Of a DNA stretch of 64,000 bases, positions 1 through 8,793 are shown in pieces; the stretch's first letter is position 1; every line of letters starts with the position of its first letter. The translations under genes were made by a program, and so were the position numbers. The notes under the pieces were generated by a model. The model worked only from the letters and a program-made list of their open reading frames with translations, ran no database searches and was not told where the DNA came from. This DNA is from Acidobacteriota bacterium. Lineage in GTDB: Bacteria > Acidobacteriota > Holophagae > Holophagales > Holophagaceae. The stretch lies in assembly GCA_016195985.1 (NCBI GenBank), contig JACPYP010000007.1, forward strand, positions 124,001 to 188,000. The letters are read 5' to 3'.

Positions 1-59
1 AAAGAGGAAGGCCTTCATCATGTGGCCGACCCATCCCATGGCGAGGTCGGCCACACCGT

Positions 60-350
60 CTAAGGTGCGAAGGATCTGAACCGAATCCAGTGCGAACCGA
101 AGGAATCGCGCATGGCACACCAACCTGGAGGCAGATCGGCGACTTCAAGGACGCTGGAGTCACGGCTGACGACTGCCTCCATCGGGATCACACGACGGTC
201 CTCCAGGTCAGACGTGGTTCCACAGGTGAACCCCCAATCTCCACGTGTGTAGTGGATCACCTGAACGATGGGTAGTCCCAGATCGAGCACCTGACGCGTG
301 GTCGTCGCGGTTTCATTCGGTGCTTGTTCGAATGGCCAATCCTGGATCAC
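60..350 (-). CDS. Small protein of unknown function
   Basis: 96 residues from a GTG start, with an AAGGGG ribosome-binding site 5 bases upstream. There is no signal peptide or membrane segment. A central stretch reads WGFTCGTT and the C-terminal third reads LEVADLPPGWCAMRD, followed by a Trp/Arg/Phe-rich tail. The LADLPPGW-type pattern recalls small cytosolic proteins of unknown function, some annotated near immunity-protein families; I cannot assign a role. It is leftward like the next four genes but 69 bases beyond the secreted protein, so it may be a separate unit. Real gene likely; function unknown. Confidence 0.5.
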   Translation of the reverse strand: MIQDWPFEQAPNETATTTRQVLDLGLPIVQVIHYTRGDWGFTCGTTSDLEDRRVIPMEAVVSRDSSVLEVADLPPGWCAMRDSFGSHWIRFRSFAP

Positions 351-418
351 AAAGCCCCTTCATTGCCCTCTGTGTGCATGCCTATGTCACATGCGAATAC
401 TGCTGAAGTGAGGTGAGT

Positions 419-1123
419 CTATCGTGTTCCAGCAACTGTGAATCCATCGAACAAGCAGACACTATCCGCCTTGGTCCAGATGCCCACGCGTCCGCTGACG
501 GGCTGATCCAGGGTGTGTTCCATGACCCGCTTGCCGTTCAGGTAACCCTCCAGATTCCGACCCCGGACAATGAGTTTCACCTCGTGCCACTGACCACTGG
601 GTGTGGGGGTGTTGCGAATCCACTTCACGGAACTGCGCTTCCCCTTTACCACTCGCCAGAGCACGAGATTGTTCTCCAGAGCATTGGCCCGCATGGCGAG
701 GTAATCCCCGTTGGCCTTCAGGTCGAAGAGGATGCCCCCAGCCTGATCCACCCGGCCCGCCAGGGCCTTGAAACGCATGGTGATCTCACCCTCTCTGAAG
801 TCGCCGACCTCCTTGGCCACCACGTAGGGGAAGTAGGCGAAGGCTTTCACGCTATCCAGGAACTCGGCGTAGCGTTCGCCGTAGATGGCCCTGGCCTTGT
901 CGGCCAGATTGGCGCCGCTCTGGCCTTCCTGCCACTTGGTCCCATCGACCTTCAGCACCTTTCGGCCATTGTCCTGGGTGATGGTCCAGTTACCCACCAT
1001 GGGGATCATGGCCTTGGGCTCGGCACCGACCGTTTCGGAGCTGAAATCCACGGTCTTCGAAACCACTTGGGCGACGGCGGGCAGAGCGACGAGGGCAGCG
1101 CAGGCAAACAGGGAGCGAAGCAT
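419..1123 (-). CDS. Secreted concanavalin A-like (DUF1080/LamG-type) protein
   Basis: 234 residues with a clear signal peptide (hydrophobic residues 4-16, AlaXAla cleavage near residue 18). The body has the pattern of a jelly-roll lectin/glucanase fold: an aromatic-rich GNWTI strand, FDLKANGDYLAMR, W-H-E-V-K-L near residue 187 and a C-terminal G-R-V-G-I-W-T-K strand, as in LamG and DUF1080 (3-keto-disaccharide hydrolase) domains. The start is supported by AAGGAG 6 bases upstream. It begins 9 bases after the ABC permease stop and is probably the last gene of that operon. It is likely periplasmic and may bind sugars or glycans, but no catalytic residues can be named. Confidence 0.7.
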   Translation of the reverse strand: MLRSLFACAALVALPAVAQVVSKTVDFSSETVGAEPKAMIPMVGNWTITQDNGRKVLKVDGTKWQEGQSGANLADKARAIYGERYAEFLDSVKAFAYFPYVVAKEVGDFREGEITMRFKALAGRVDQAGGILFDLKANGDYLAMRANALENNLVLWRVVKGKRSSVKWIRNTPTPSGQWHEVKLIVRGRNLEGYLNGKRVMEHTLDQPVSGRVGIWTKADSVCLFDGFTVAGTR

Positions 1124-1132
1124 GGCTTCTCC

Positions 1133-2461
1133 TTAGGTGTGATTGGGGCGGGCCAGGTGCTGACGCAGCCAGAGGGCGGCAACAAGAAGCGGCAAGATCA
1201 AACGGAACCAGAGCATCCCTGGCGGCACGTTCAGCGTGTTTGGGTAACCGGGATACATGACATCGGATTCCTCGACCACGGGATGGATGGCGGTCAGCTT
1301 CCAGATGAGGGGCAAGACTTCACCGGCACTGGTGGAACGACTGGTGTCTTCCCTGTCTTGATACCGATAGGTCACTTCACCGTAGCGGTCATCACCACCC
1401 TGATTGAAGCGTCCAAACGCGCCCGTATCACCCGAGCGCAACACGTGCATATTGGGCACCACCCGCTGCAGCTTGCGAAGGAGGCTCCGATCCAGGTCCA
1501 TCCATCGGGGGTCCTCGGCGCTGAGGCGAACCTCGATATCCAAGCGTTCTGGAATGCGCACAAGGGCCTGCTCTATGCCGATAGGGAATGAATGGCGGCG
1601 GTCTTCGGTGAGGTCCCAAGATTTTGGCAAATGAGGGAATGCTAAGAGGATCAAGACCATCGCCACCACCCCACTGATCGAGGGGAGAACCTTCGACAGC
1701 AACGAATGTCCTGGGTGCAGCCACAGGGCGGCATACCCAAGGGCCATCAGGATGAGGGCGACCCAAGCCAAGCCGTGCCCCTGAGACAGCAACCCACGCT
1801 CCAGCGGGCGGAGAGCCTGCGTGAGTGACAGGGCTGCGACTTGGGATAGCCATCCCCCACTTGCGGTCCCCTCGAAATCGATAACCCACGACCCCAAAGT
1901 TGCCGCCAGAACCAAGAGTGAGGCTGTCGCCGAACTACGGGCAATGCAGCCCGCCAATAGGGAGACCGCAATCACCACAGCCCCATAGAGCAAGTGGCCG
2001 AAGAGCAGACCCCCGAGCTCCGCTGCGGCCAGATGGCCACCAGATCTCGACCAAAGAAGAGCGGCGCTCAATGGCACCAGGAGGCAGATCGCCCATGCCG
2101 TAAGCAGCACAGTATATTTCCGGACCAACACCTGGATGGGAGGGCATCCCAAACCCAGCAGCAGTTTCAGGGCACCGGACTCCCGATCCGCCCCGATCTG
2201 GCGGATGGACACGAAGGGGAGCAGAAGCGTGGCCACGAGATAGGCCGATCCAAACGTCGGCACCAAAATGCCGTCGAAGGGATTCATGCCCTGGGCGAGG
2301 TCAGGGCTGCTGAGGGCCGCACGACTACCCTCCGTGAAGATCCCCACTGCCTTCGCAAAGGTGGACCCCACCAGCAGGCTCAGGATCACAACAAGTCCGA
2401 GCCAAGCTCGCCCCGTCAGGAGTTGCCTTATTTCCAGGCGCCAGAGGTTACCGGATCGCAA
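1133..2461 (-). CDS. ABC transporter permease (ABC-2 type)
   Basis: 442-residue integral membrane protein. One helix lies near residues 18-38, a cluster of about four between 75 and 210, another pair around 235-275, and a final helix at 415-432 before a short basic tail. A soluble periplasmic loop (about 285-410) separates the last two. This matches ABC-2 permeases of the NosY/GldF/DUF3526 type, in which a large loop sits before the last helix. Its start overlaps the 3' end of the ATPase gene by 14 bases, so the two are translationally coupled and form one exporter. Substrate unknown. Confidence 0.8.
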   Translation of the reverse strand: MRSGNLWRLEIRQLLTGRAWLGLVVILSLLVGSTFAKAVGIFTEGSRAALSSPDLAQGMNPFDGILVPTFGSAYLVATLLLPFVSIRQIGADRESGALKLLLGLGCPPIQVLVRKYTVLLTAWAICLLVPLSAALLWSRSGGHLAAAELGGLLFGHLLYGAVVIAVSLLAGCIARSSATASLLVLAATLGSWVIDFEGTASGGWLSQVAALSLTQALRPLERGLLSQGHGLAWVALILMALGYAALWLHPGHSLLSKVLPSISGVVAMVLILLAFPHLPKSWDLTEDRRHSFPIGIEQALVRIPERLDIEVRLSAEDPRWMDLDRSLLRKLQRVVPNMHVLRSGDTGAFGRFNQGGDDRYGEVTYRYQDREDTSRSTSAGEVLPLIWKLTAIHPVVEESDVMYPGYPNTLNVPPGMLWFRLILPLLVAALWLRQHLARPNHT

Positions 2462-3113
2462 GGAACACCTCTTCTAGCCCGTCCGCCGTGCCGGTGAGTT
2501 CCCGCAATTCCTGGAGGGTCCCGGTCGCGACCAATTCACCACCCACCAGGAGGAGGAAGCGTTCGCATAGTCCCTCCGCTTGCCGGAGTTCGTGGATCGA
2601 GAGCAGGAAGGTGCGACCGGCAGCCTGATATGACTCGATCAGGTTCACCGCCCGGCGAGCCTGATGGATGTCCAAGCCGTCGAAGGGTTCGTCGAGTAAG
2701 AGCAGCTCGGCCGTCGTCAGAAAGGCCAGGGCCAGGAGGACCCGCTTACGGTTGCCCTTGGACAGCTCGCTCATGCGCTTGCCCAGCACGGGCTTCAGAT
2801 CGAGTTCGTCGATGAGGCCCGTTCTATCTCCATTCTCGCGTTGGTGGTGAAGCTGGAACGTGGAGAGCAGTTCTCCCACCCGAAGCTCTGCCCAGGGCGT
2901 GATGCCATCGGGTAGATAGAAGAGCGGCAGATGGCGTGTGACCTCACCGCCAGCCAGGGGGAGCAGGCCCGCCAGTGCCTCCAACAGCGTGGTCTTCCCG
3001 GCGCCATTCGGCCCAATGAGGCCGAGACGTTCACCAGCATGGATCTCAAAATTCAGATCCTGGAGGATGGGTTGCCCTCCCAGATGAACAGAAAGCCTTC
3101 GTGCCTCAAGCAT
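2448..3113 (-). CDS. ABC transporter ATP-binding protein
   Basis: 221 residues, the usual length of a stand-alone ABC ATPase. Walker A is GPNGAGKTT (residues 34-42), the signature is an LSKGNRKR variant of LSGGQ, Walker B is LLLLDEPFDGLD and the switch His lies in SIHELRQAEGL. It powers the permease that overlaps it. The signature has Lys where most exporters have Gly, an acceptable LSxGxxxR variation. First gene of the leftward exporter operon, 108 bases downstream of the ChrB-domain gene. Confidence 0.9.
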   Translation of the reverse strand: MLEARRLSVHLGGQPILQDLNFEIHAGERLGLIGPNGAGKTTLLEALAGLLPLAGGEVTRHLPLFYLPDGITPWAELRVGELLSTFQLHHQRENGDRTGLIDELDLKPVLGKRMSELSKGNRKRVLLALAFLTTAELLLLDEPFDGLDIHQARRAVNLIESYQAAGRTFLLSIHELRQAEGLCERFLLLVGGELVATGTLQELRELTGTADGLEEVFLAIR

Positions 3114-3221
3114 GTTGGAACCCTGCGTCCTCGGGGGCCGTAGTCTGCCATCCGGCGGAAAAGAGAATCAGACGACGATCAGACAAAGAGCCCCCCGACT
3201 TGGCCCCGGGTGTGATGCTTT

Positions 3222-3659
3222 CTACCCATGGGTCTCTCCAACAAAGTCCCGACACCATGTGTAGAGGGCGTCGTAGACGATGAGGCCCATTTGGAGCTGC
3301 GCCTGATCATCCTGAATGTTGGCCCCCAGCCCCCGGCTGATGGCCAATAAGCCGGGGCTTTCGGGAGCGAGATCAAGTCGGTTGGTATCGGCTCCTCGAA
3401 CGATGATGGCGAGACGATCCAGGGCTGGATCCACCAGTTCGTACCTCTTCAAAAAGGCGTCGAAACTGCATCGCTCTCCCACATGGCCCAGTTCCACACC
3501 TGGGACATCGAAAGGGGTGGCTCCGGTGGTTTCGGCCACGGAGAGAACCTGATCCTTGGGCACATATAGGAACTCCGCTGCTTGGTCGATGAACCGGAGG
3601 ACCAGCCAAGGGCAGGCAATGCGGTCGATCCTGGGCCTTTCGCGGGTCACCCACTGCAT
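3222..3659 (-). CDS. Stand-alone ChrB C-terminal domain protein
   Basis: 145 residues homologous to the second half of the full-length ChrB encoded divergently at 4513-5478. Both carry the same opening block (here IDRIACPWLVLRFID, there VDRIACAWLIRRFID), the CSFDAF/CSFETL block and the I-V-R-G-A-D / I-H-D-I-D segment. It starts 8 bases after the superoxide dismutase stop, so the two are one leftward operon. In characterised chr operons ChrB is a chromate-responsive regulator; a protein with only this domain lacks the N-terminal part and may be a sensor or effector. The duplication on both sides of one promoter region ties it to chromate stress. Confidence 0.8.
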   Translation of the reverse strand: MQWVTRERPRIDRIACPWLVLRFIDQAAEFLYVPKDQVLSVAETTGATPFDVPGVELGHVGERCSFDAFLKRYELVDPALDRLAIIVRGADTNRLDLAPESPGLLAISRGLGANIQDDQAQLQMGLIVYDALYTWCRDFVGETHG

Positions 3660-3667
3660 ACGGACAC

Positions 3668-4405
3668 TCAGCCCTTCAGAACCAACAAGGCCTTCTGGGC
3701 GCGTTCGTAGCGGTGGTTCACCTCATCCCAATTGATGTTCTGGAAGAAGGCTTCGATGTACTTGGCTGCGGCAGCGCCGTAGTCCATCTGGTAGGCGTGC
3801 TCGTACATGTCCATCACGAGCAAGGGCAACCCCGCCGCGAGCGTCTGGCTGTGGTCCCCAGCCCAGGAGAGGCGCAAGTCGCCAGTGGGTAGGTGGAGAT
3901 CGAGGATCGCCCAGCCGCTGCCACCGGCGAGACTCATGCCCAATACCTTTAAGCCCTGTTCCCAGGCCCCGAGGGATCCCCACGTCGAGGCGATGGCCTT
4001 CGCGATGGAGCCGTCGGCCTTGCCATTGCCGCCCAGATTCCCGAAGTAGGCCTCGTGGAGGGTCATGGAATTGGCGTAGACCAACTCCTTGGCACGAAGC
4101 CCTCCCACCAGAAAGGCTGGCGTATCCGGCGTGGCTTTGGCCAGTTCGTTGCGAACCCCGTTCAGGTTCTTCACGGCCCCACCGTAGTTGTTGTCGTGGT
4201 GAGACGCGATGAGCTTCTCCGAGATGCCCTTCAATTTCGTCGGGTCGAAAGGGAGGGGCTTGGGGGCGAAGGCGGGGAGGGTAGGCGTCTGTGGCATGGC
4301 TTGCTCCTCCAACAGGGTTAAGTCTTTCCCCATGAGGGCGGTGGTGGCTGCGGCGACACCGCCGCTCACCAACAGGCCCAATGCGTTCCGTCGGGTCAGT
4401 TCCAT
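3668..4405 (-). CDS. sodB-like: Fe/Mn-family superoxide dismutase with Tat-type leader
   Basis: 245 residues. The ATG at 4405 is chosen because a strong AAGGGAGG lies 6 bases upstream and the product begins with a twin-arginine leader (ELTRRNALGLL); an upstream in-frame start would run into the divergent chrB. Metal-ligand blocks of the Fe/Mn SOD family are visible: SHHDNNYGG, TLHEAYFGNLGG, and MDMYEHAYQMDYG near the C terminus, followed by YIEAFFQNINWDEV. The Tat leader predicts a folded, metal-loaded periplasmic enzyme. Its position, divergent from chrBA and followed by a ChrB-domain gene, suggests defence against superoxide made during chromate reduction. Metal specificity cannot be decided. 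Confidence 0.88.
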   Translation of the reverse strand: MELTRRNALGLLVSGGVAAATTALMGKDLTLLEEQAMPQTPTLPAFAPKPLPFDPTKLKGISEKLIASHHDNNYGGAVKNLNGVRNELAKATPDTPAFLVGGLRAKELVYANSMTLHEAYFGNLGGNGKADGSIAKAIASTWGSLGAWEQGLKVLGMSLAGGSGWAILDLHLPTGDLRLSWAGDHSQTLAAGLPLLVMDMYEHAYQMDYGAAAAKYIEAFFQNINWDEVNHRYERAQKALLVLKG

Positions 4406-4512
4406 GGAAGCCTCCCTTGGTTGAAGGTTGAGACCCAAAGGTAGGGGGTCGGGAAAGGTTGCGCAAGATACATTTGTAGCACATGATTGATTCAGCTGAT
4501 TTTGAGGTAGAT

Positions 4513-5478
4513 ATGGCCGAAATTCCTGGACCCTGGCTGCTGCTGATCCACCAACTACCCCCACACCCCGCCTACTTCCGTGTGAAGGTGTGGCGTCAGC
4601 TCCAGGGGCTGGGGGCCGTGGCCCTCAAAAATTCCGTATACGCCCTTCCCCTGTCGGATGAGTCCCGCGAGGACTTCCAGTGGATGGTCCGGCAGATCGT
4701 GGCCGGGGGCGGGGAAGCCAGCGTGGTCGAGGCGCTCTTCGTGGACGGACTCACCGACGGGGAGATCCGGGAGCGCTTTCGCCAAGCTCGAAATGAGGAC
4801 TACACCAAGCTCCAGGAGGAAATCCTGGCCATCCAGAAAGCGCTCCCGAAAAATCCAGCCGAAGGACAGAAGGGGGAGACTGAGGTACAGCTTGCCAAGT
4901 TCAGGAAGCGGTATGCCGATCTCCAGGCCATCGACTTCTTCGAAGCCGGGGGCGCAGCCGAGGTGCGGACGCAGATCAACCGGCTGGAGACCCACCTCGC
5001 CCCCAAAGCTCTGGCCACTGAGGACAGCCCCACCTGGGACATCAAGGATCTTCAAGGCCGCACCTGGGTGACCCGCAAGGGCATGCATGTGGATCGCATC
5101 GCTTGCGCGTGGCTCATCCGGCGTTTCATCGATCCCGAGGCGCGATTCCGTTTTGTGGAATCCAAGACCACCTCCGTCCGAAAGGGCGAACTGCGCTTCG
5201 ACATGTTCGAGGGTGAGTTCACGCACGAAGGCGACTGGTGCAGCTTCGAAACCCTCGTCCATCGTCTGGGGCTTGAGGATGCGGCCCTGCACGCCTTGGG
5301 CGAAGTCATTCACGATATCGATCTGAAGGACGCCAAGTTCAAGCGCCCCGAGTCCTCCGGATTCGACCGGGCCATCATGGGCGTGGCGCTCCTTCATCCG
5401 AAGGACGAGGCCCGTCTGGTGGCTGGATCGGGTGTCCTGGACGCGTTCTACGCAGCCTTCCAGAAGGTCAAGCCATGA
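4513..5478 (+). CDS. chrB: Chromate resistance protein ChrB
   Basis: 321 residues when started at 4513, where GAGG lies 5 bases upstream; an in-frame ATG at 4483 exists but has no ribosome-binding site. The N-terminal half (PGPWLLLIHQLPPHPAYFRVKVW, NSVYALP) is the ChrB N-domain, then comes a charged helical linker, and the C-terminal half (VDRIACAWLIRRFIDPEARF, CSFETL) is the ChrB chromate-resistance domain. In studied operons ChrB regulates chrA in response to chromate. It overlaps chrA by 4 bases (ATGA), so the two are coupled. Confidence 0.9.
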   Translation: MAEIPGPWLLLIHQLPPHPAYFRVKVWRQLQGLGAVALKNSVYALPLSDESREDFQWMVRQIVAGGGEASVVEALFVDGLTDGEIRERFRQARNEDYTKLQEEILAIQKALPKNPAEGQKGETEVQLAKFRKRYADLQAIDFFEAGGAAEVRTQINRLETHLAPKALATEDSPTWDIKDLQGRTWVTRKGMHVDRIACAWLIRRFIDPEARFRFVESKTTSVRKGELRFDMFEGEFTHEGDWCSFETLVHRLGLEDAALHALGEVIHDIDLKDAKFKRPESSGFDRAIMGVALLHPKDEARLVAGSGVLDAFYAAFQKVKP

Positions 5479-6617
5479 GCGAGAAACCTTCCGTTCCCAT
5501 GGGCACTTTCCTGGCCTATTTCCTTCGACTGGGCACCCTCGGCTTTGGCGGCCCCATCGCTCTGGCGGGGGCCATGCACCGGGACTTGGTGGAGACCAGG
5601 GGTTGGATCACCGAAGAGGACTATCAGGAAGGGCTGACTCTCGCCCAGGTCTCGCCCGGCCCGCTGGCCGCCCAGCTCGCCATCTACCTCGGCTACGTGC
5701 GGGCGGGCATCCTCGGTGCAAATCTAGTGGGGCTCGCCTTCATACTGCCTTCCTTCTTGATGGTGCTGGGGCTGGCGGCCCTCTACCTGCGCTTCGGTGG
5801 CCTGCACTGGATGCAGGCCGTGTTCTACGGCGTGGGGGCTGCCGTCATCGGTCTCATCATCCGCAGCGCCTTCAAGCTCGCGAAGTCCACGCTCAAGCGT
5901 GACCCCCTGGCGTGGGGGATCTTCGCGGTTGTGGGCCTGGCCACGGCCATCACCGGGCGGGAGTGGGTCCTCCTGGTGATCGGCGGCGGCCTGCTCTTCT
6001 GGATCGTCAAGACCCGGCCCTGGCGGAATGGCACAGTGACTCTGAGCTTGACGCCTACCTTCTGGCTGACAGGGCTGCACGGTCCTGCTGCCCTCGCGAC
6101 GGTGGGCGGGATCTTCCTCTTCTTCGCCAAGGCCGGGCTCTTCGTGTTCGGCAGCGGACTGGCCATCGTGCCCTTCCTGCATGGGACGGTTGTTTCGGAG
6201 TTCCACTGGCTCACCGAGCAGCAGTTCCTAGATGCCGTGGCTGTGGCCATGATCACGCCAGGGCCAGTTGTCATCACCGTGGCCTTCATCGGCTACCTGG
6301 TGGCCGGTCCCCTGGGTGCCGGCGCGGCGGCCCTAGGCGTGTTCCTCCCGGTCCTCGTGGTGGTGATCATCGCGGCACCGCTCCTGCGGCGCTACGGCCA
6401 GCGCCCGGGTCTCAAGGCCCTCGTCCAGGGAATCACCGCTGGTGCTGCGGGGGCCATCGCAGGTTCAGTGGTGGTGCTAGGTCGTGGTGCCGTCCGTGAT
6501 CTGCCCACGGCCATCGTCGCCATCAGCACCCTGCTGCTCGTTTGGAAGACCAAAGTCCCCGAGCCCGTGCTGGTGGTCATGGCCGCGCTCGCGGGAGGAC
6601 TGCTGTTCCATGGGTAG
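5475..6617 (+). CDS. chrA: Chromate transporter ChrA
   Basis: 380 residues with two homologous halves, the long-chain CHR arrangement. Each half opens with an amphipathic FLRLGTLGFGGP or FFAKAGLFVFGSG block and contains a conserved PGP motif (QVSPGPLAAQLA and MITPGPVVITVAFIGY), with about ten membrane helices overall. The family exports chromate from the cytoplasm. The gene starts inside the chrB stop codon and its own last 8 bases overlap the next gene, giving tight coupling from chrB into the DUF5916 gene. Confidence 0.95.
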   Translation: MSEKPSVPMGTFLAYFLRLGTLGFGGPIALAGAMHRDLVETRGWITEEDYQEGLTLAQVSPGPLAAQLAIYLGYVRAGILGANLVGLAFILPSFLMVLGLAALYLRFGGLHWMQAVFYGVGAAVIGLIIRSAFKLAKSTLKRDPLAWGIFAVVGLATAITGREWVLLVIGGGLLFWIVKTRPWRNGTVTLSLTPTFWLTGLHGPAALATVGGIFLFFAKAGLFVFGSGLAIVPFLHGTVVSEFHWLTEQQFLDAVAVAMITPGPVVITVAFIGYLVAGPLGAGAAALGVFLPVLVVVIIAAPLLRRYGQRPGLKALVQGITAGAAGAIAGSVVVLGRGAVRDLPTAIVAISTLLLVWKTKVPEPVLVVMAALAGGLLFHG

Positions 6618-8775
6618 TCCCTTCCGCAGTGCGCTCCTGATGACGATGACGGCGCTCCTTTCGGGAGCCGACCGCCCCACCATCCCCGCCATCCGGCTCG
6701 GCTCCGAGGCACAGGTCATCCATGTGGATGGTCGTCTGGACGAATCCGCGTGGGCCCTGGCCCCCGTAGTGGCCCTCACCCAGCAGGCGCCGCATTCCGG
6801 CGAGGTCAGCCCCTTCATCACCACCGCCCGAATCCTGGTTACACCGAAGGGGATCTACATCGGTCTGCGCTGCCTCGACCCAGACCCCAAGCACCTCAGC
6901 ATCCACTCCCTGCTGCGCGACGCCGACCTCACGGGAGATGACACGGTGGCCGCCGTGCTCGACACCAGCGGAGATGGCCGCACCGGCTGGCTCTTCCGGA
7001 TCAACGCAGGGGGCGCCCGGCAGGATGGCCTGATTTCCGGGCCGGAGGCCGTGTCCCTGGATTGGGATGGGATCTGGGAGGCCGCCACCACTCGCGACGA
7101 AGGCGGCTGGACTGCGGAAATCTTCATCCCCAGCAGGACCCTCCGCTTCAACCCGGCCAAGGACACCTGGGGCCTCAACCTGGAACGCTTTGTGGCTCGG
7201 GAGCGGATGACACTCCGCTGGTCCAGCCCTACGCTCGACTCCCGCCTGGAGGACATGAGCCGGAATGGTGTGCTCACGGGCCTTCAGGGGTTGGAGCGGG
7301 GCCGGGGCTTCTCGGTGACCCCCTACCTATCTGGTCAGACCTTCCAGGACTTCCAATCCCGCGAGACCAGCACCCGGGTCCGTGCGGGCCTGGACCTCAC
7401 CGCACCCCTGGGCGAACAGATGCACGGGGTGCTCACCATCCGTCCGGACTTCGCCGAGACGGAGGTGGACCTCCAGCGCATCAACCTCACGCGCTTCCCG
7501 CTGCTCTACCCCGAGAAGCGGGCCTTCTTCCTGGAGGGGGCCAACCTCTTCCAGTTCGGGCTGGGCCTGGAGGAGATGTTCCTGCCCTTCTTCTCCCGCA
7601 CCATTGGTCTGGTTAACGGGGTGATGGTTCCCCTGGATGCGGGCGTGAAGGTTCTGGGCCGCGTAGGGGATGTCTCGGTCGGGGCCCTGGGGGTTCAGCA
7701 GCAGGGCCTGCTGGACGGCCCGTCCAAGACCCTCGGCACCACCCGCCTGGCCTGGGACATGAACAAGAACTTCCGCATGGGCTACCTCGGTACCCGGGGA
7801 AATCCGGCGAGCCCCCAGCACAATGCCTTCGACGGGGCCGACCTGCTGTGGCACACGTCTGAAGCCTTCGGCGACAAGAACTTCCTGGTGGGGGCCTGGG
7901 GCGGGCGCAGCTCCGGTGACCTGCCCGATGGCAGCCATGATGGCTACGGCCTCAAAGTGGACTACCCCAACGACCTCTGGGATCTCACGGCTTCCTGGAA
8001 CCGCTTCGGTGATGCGCTGCTGCCTGCCATGGGCTTCCTGCCTCGTCCGGGCACCCGCCAGAGCAAGCTCGCGGCGGCCTTCCAGCCGCGACCCACGTCC
8101 CCGTCCCTCCAGTGGATCCGGCAGGCGTTCTTCGAGGTCCAATACCTTCGCGTGGAGGACCTGCAAGGGCGTGTGGAAAGTTGGCAGCTCTTCACCGCGC
8201 CCTTCAACATCGTCACCCCGCAAGGCGACCATTTCGAGGTCAACTACCAGCCCGAGTTCGAGCGCCTGAACATGCCCTTCGAGATTGTCCCGGGCGTGGT
8301 GATCCCCGTGGGCGACTACCGCTTCGACCGCTACCGCGCCCAGGTGGAAAGTTCCTCCTCGCGGCGGTGGCAGGTGAACAGCACCGTGTGGTTCGGTGAT
8401 TTCTACGGAGGGCGGTTGACGCAGTGGGTGCGCGGCGCGGGCTATACCTCCAGGGAGGGCGGGTGGCACATCGTCGCCAGTAGCGAAGTGGATTTCGCCC
8501 ACATGCCCTGGGGCGACTTCACGCAGAAACTGCTGACGGTTAGGAACGAGTTCGCCTGGAGTGCCGACCTCGTGCTCTCCGCCATCGCCCAATACGAAAC
8601 AGAGTCCCGGAACGTCGGGGGTCAGGTGCGCCTTCGATGGACCCCCCGCCCGGAACTGGAGGTCTTCCTGGTGGGTGACCGCACTTGGCTCAATCCCTTG
8701 GACACCGGCCCCATGCGGCTCGTCCCCCAGCAACAGCGGCTGTCGTTCAAGGTCCGCTGGACCTTCCGACCCTAG
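6610..8775 (+). CDS. DUF5916 protein with CBM9-like N-domain (secreted/outer membrane)
   Basis: 721 residues started at the ATG at 6610, which overlaps the end of chrA by 8 bases. A short hydrophobic leader (about residues 5-19) is followed by a CBM9-like domain (IHVDGRLDESAWALAP near residue 38, ARILVTPKGIYIGLRC) and then by the DUF5916 region, with the hallmark PEKRAFFLEGANLFQFG and C-terminal aromatic strands ending in RWTFRP. The alternating strands and terminal aromatic/basic residues suggest a membrane barrel. Function of the family is unknown; coupling to chrA suggests co-expression with chromate efflux. Confidence 0.75.
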   Translation: MGSPFRSALLMTMTALLSGADRPTIPAIRLGSEAQVIHVDGRLDESAWALAPVVALTQQAPHSGEVSPFITTARILVTPKGIYIGLRCLDPDPKHLSIHSLLRDADLTGDDTVAAVLDTSGDGRTGWLFRINAGGARQDGLISGPEAVSLDWDGIWEAATTRDEGGWTAEIFIPSRTLRFNPAKDTWGLNLERFVARERMTLRWSSPTLDSRLEDMSRNGVLTGLQGLERGRGFSVTPYLSGQTFQDFQSRETSTRVRAGLDLTAPLGEQMHGVLTIRPDFAETEVDLQRINLTRFPLLYPEKRAFFLEGANLFQFGLGLEEMFLPFFSRTIGLVNGVMVPLDAGVKVLGRVGDVSVGALGVQQQGLLDGPSKTLGTTRLAWDMNKNFRMGYLGTRGNPASPQHNAFDGADLLWHTSEAFGDKNFLVGAWGGRSSGDLPDGSHDGYGLKVDYPNDLWDLTASWNRFGDALLPAMGFLPRPGTRQSKLAAAFQPRPTSPSLQWIRQAFFEVQYLRVEDLQGRVESWQLFTAPFNIVTPQGDHFEVNYQPEFERLNMPFEIVPGVVIPVGDYRFDRYRAQVESSSSRRWQVNSTVWFGDFYGGRLTQWVRGAGYTSREGGWHIVASSEVDFAHMPWGDFTQKLLTVRNEFAWSADLVLSAIAQYETESRNVGGQVRLRWTPRPELEVFLVGDRTWLNPLDTGPMRLVPQQQRLSFKVRWTFRP

Positions 8776-8793
8776 CCCTTCTGGATTCCAACC

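Noticed and set aside
1-59. Minus-strand reading starting near 40 (MGWVGHMMKAFLF) running off the left edge
   Set aside because: Only about 13 codons are inside the window and no ribosome-binding site is clear; cannot be judged.
413-1591. 392-codon plus-strand ORF
   Set aside because: It is the antisense shadow of the secreted lectin-fold protein and the ABC permease; its composition follows their codons.
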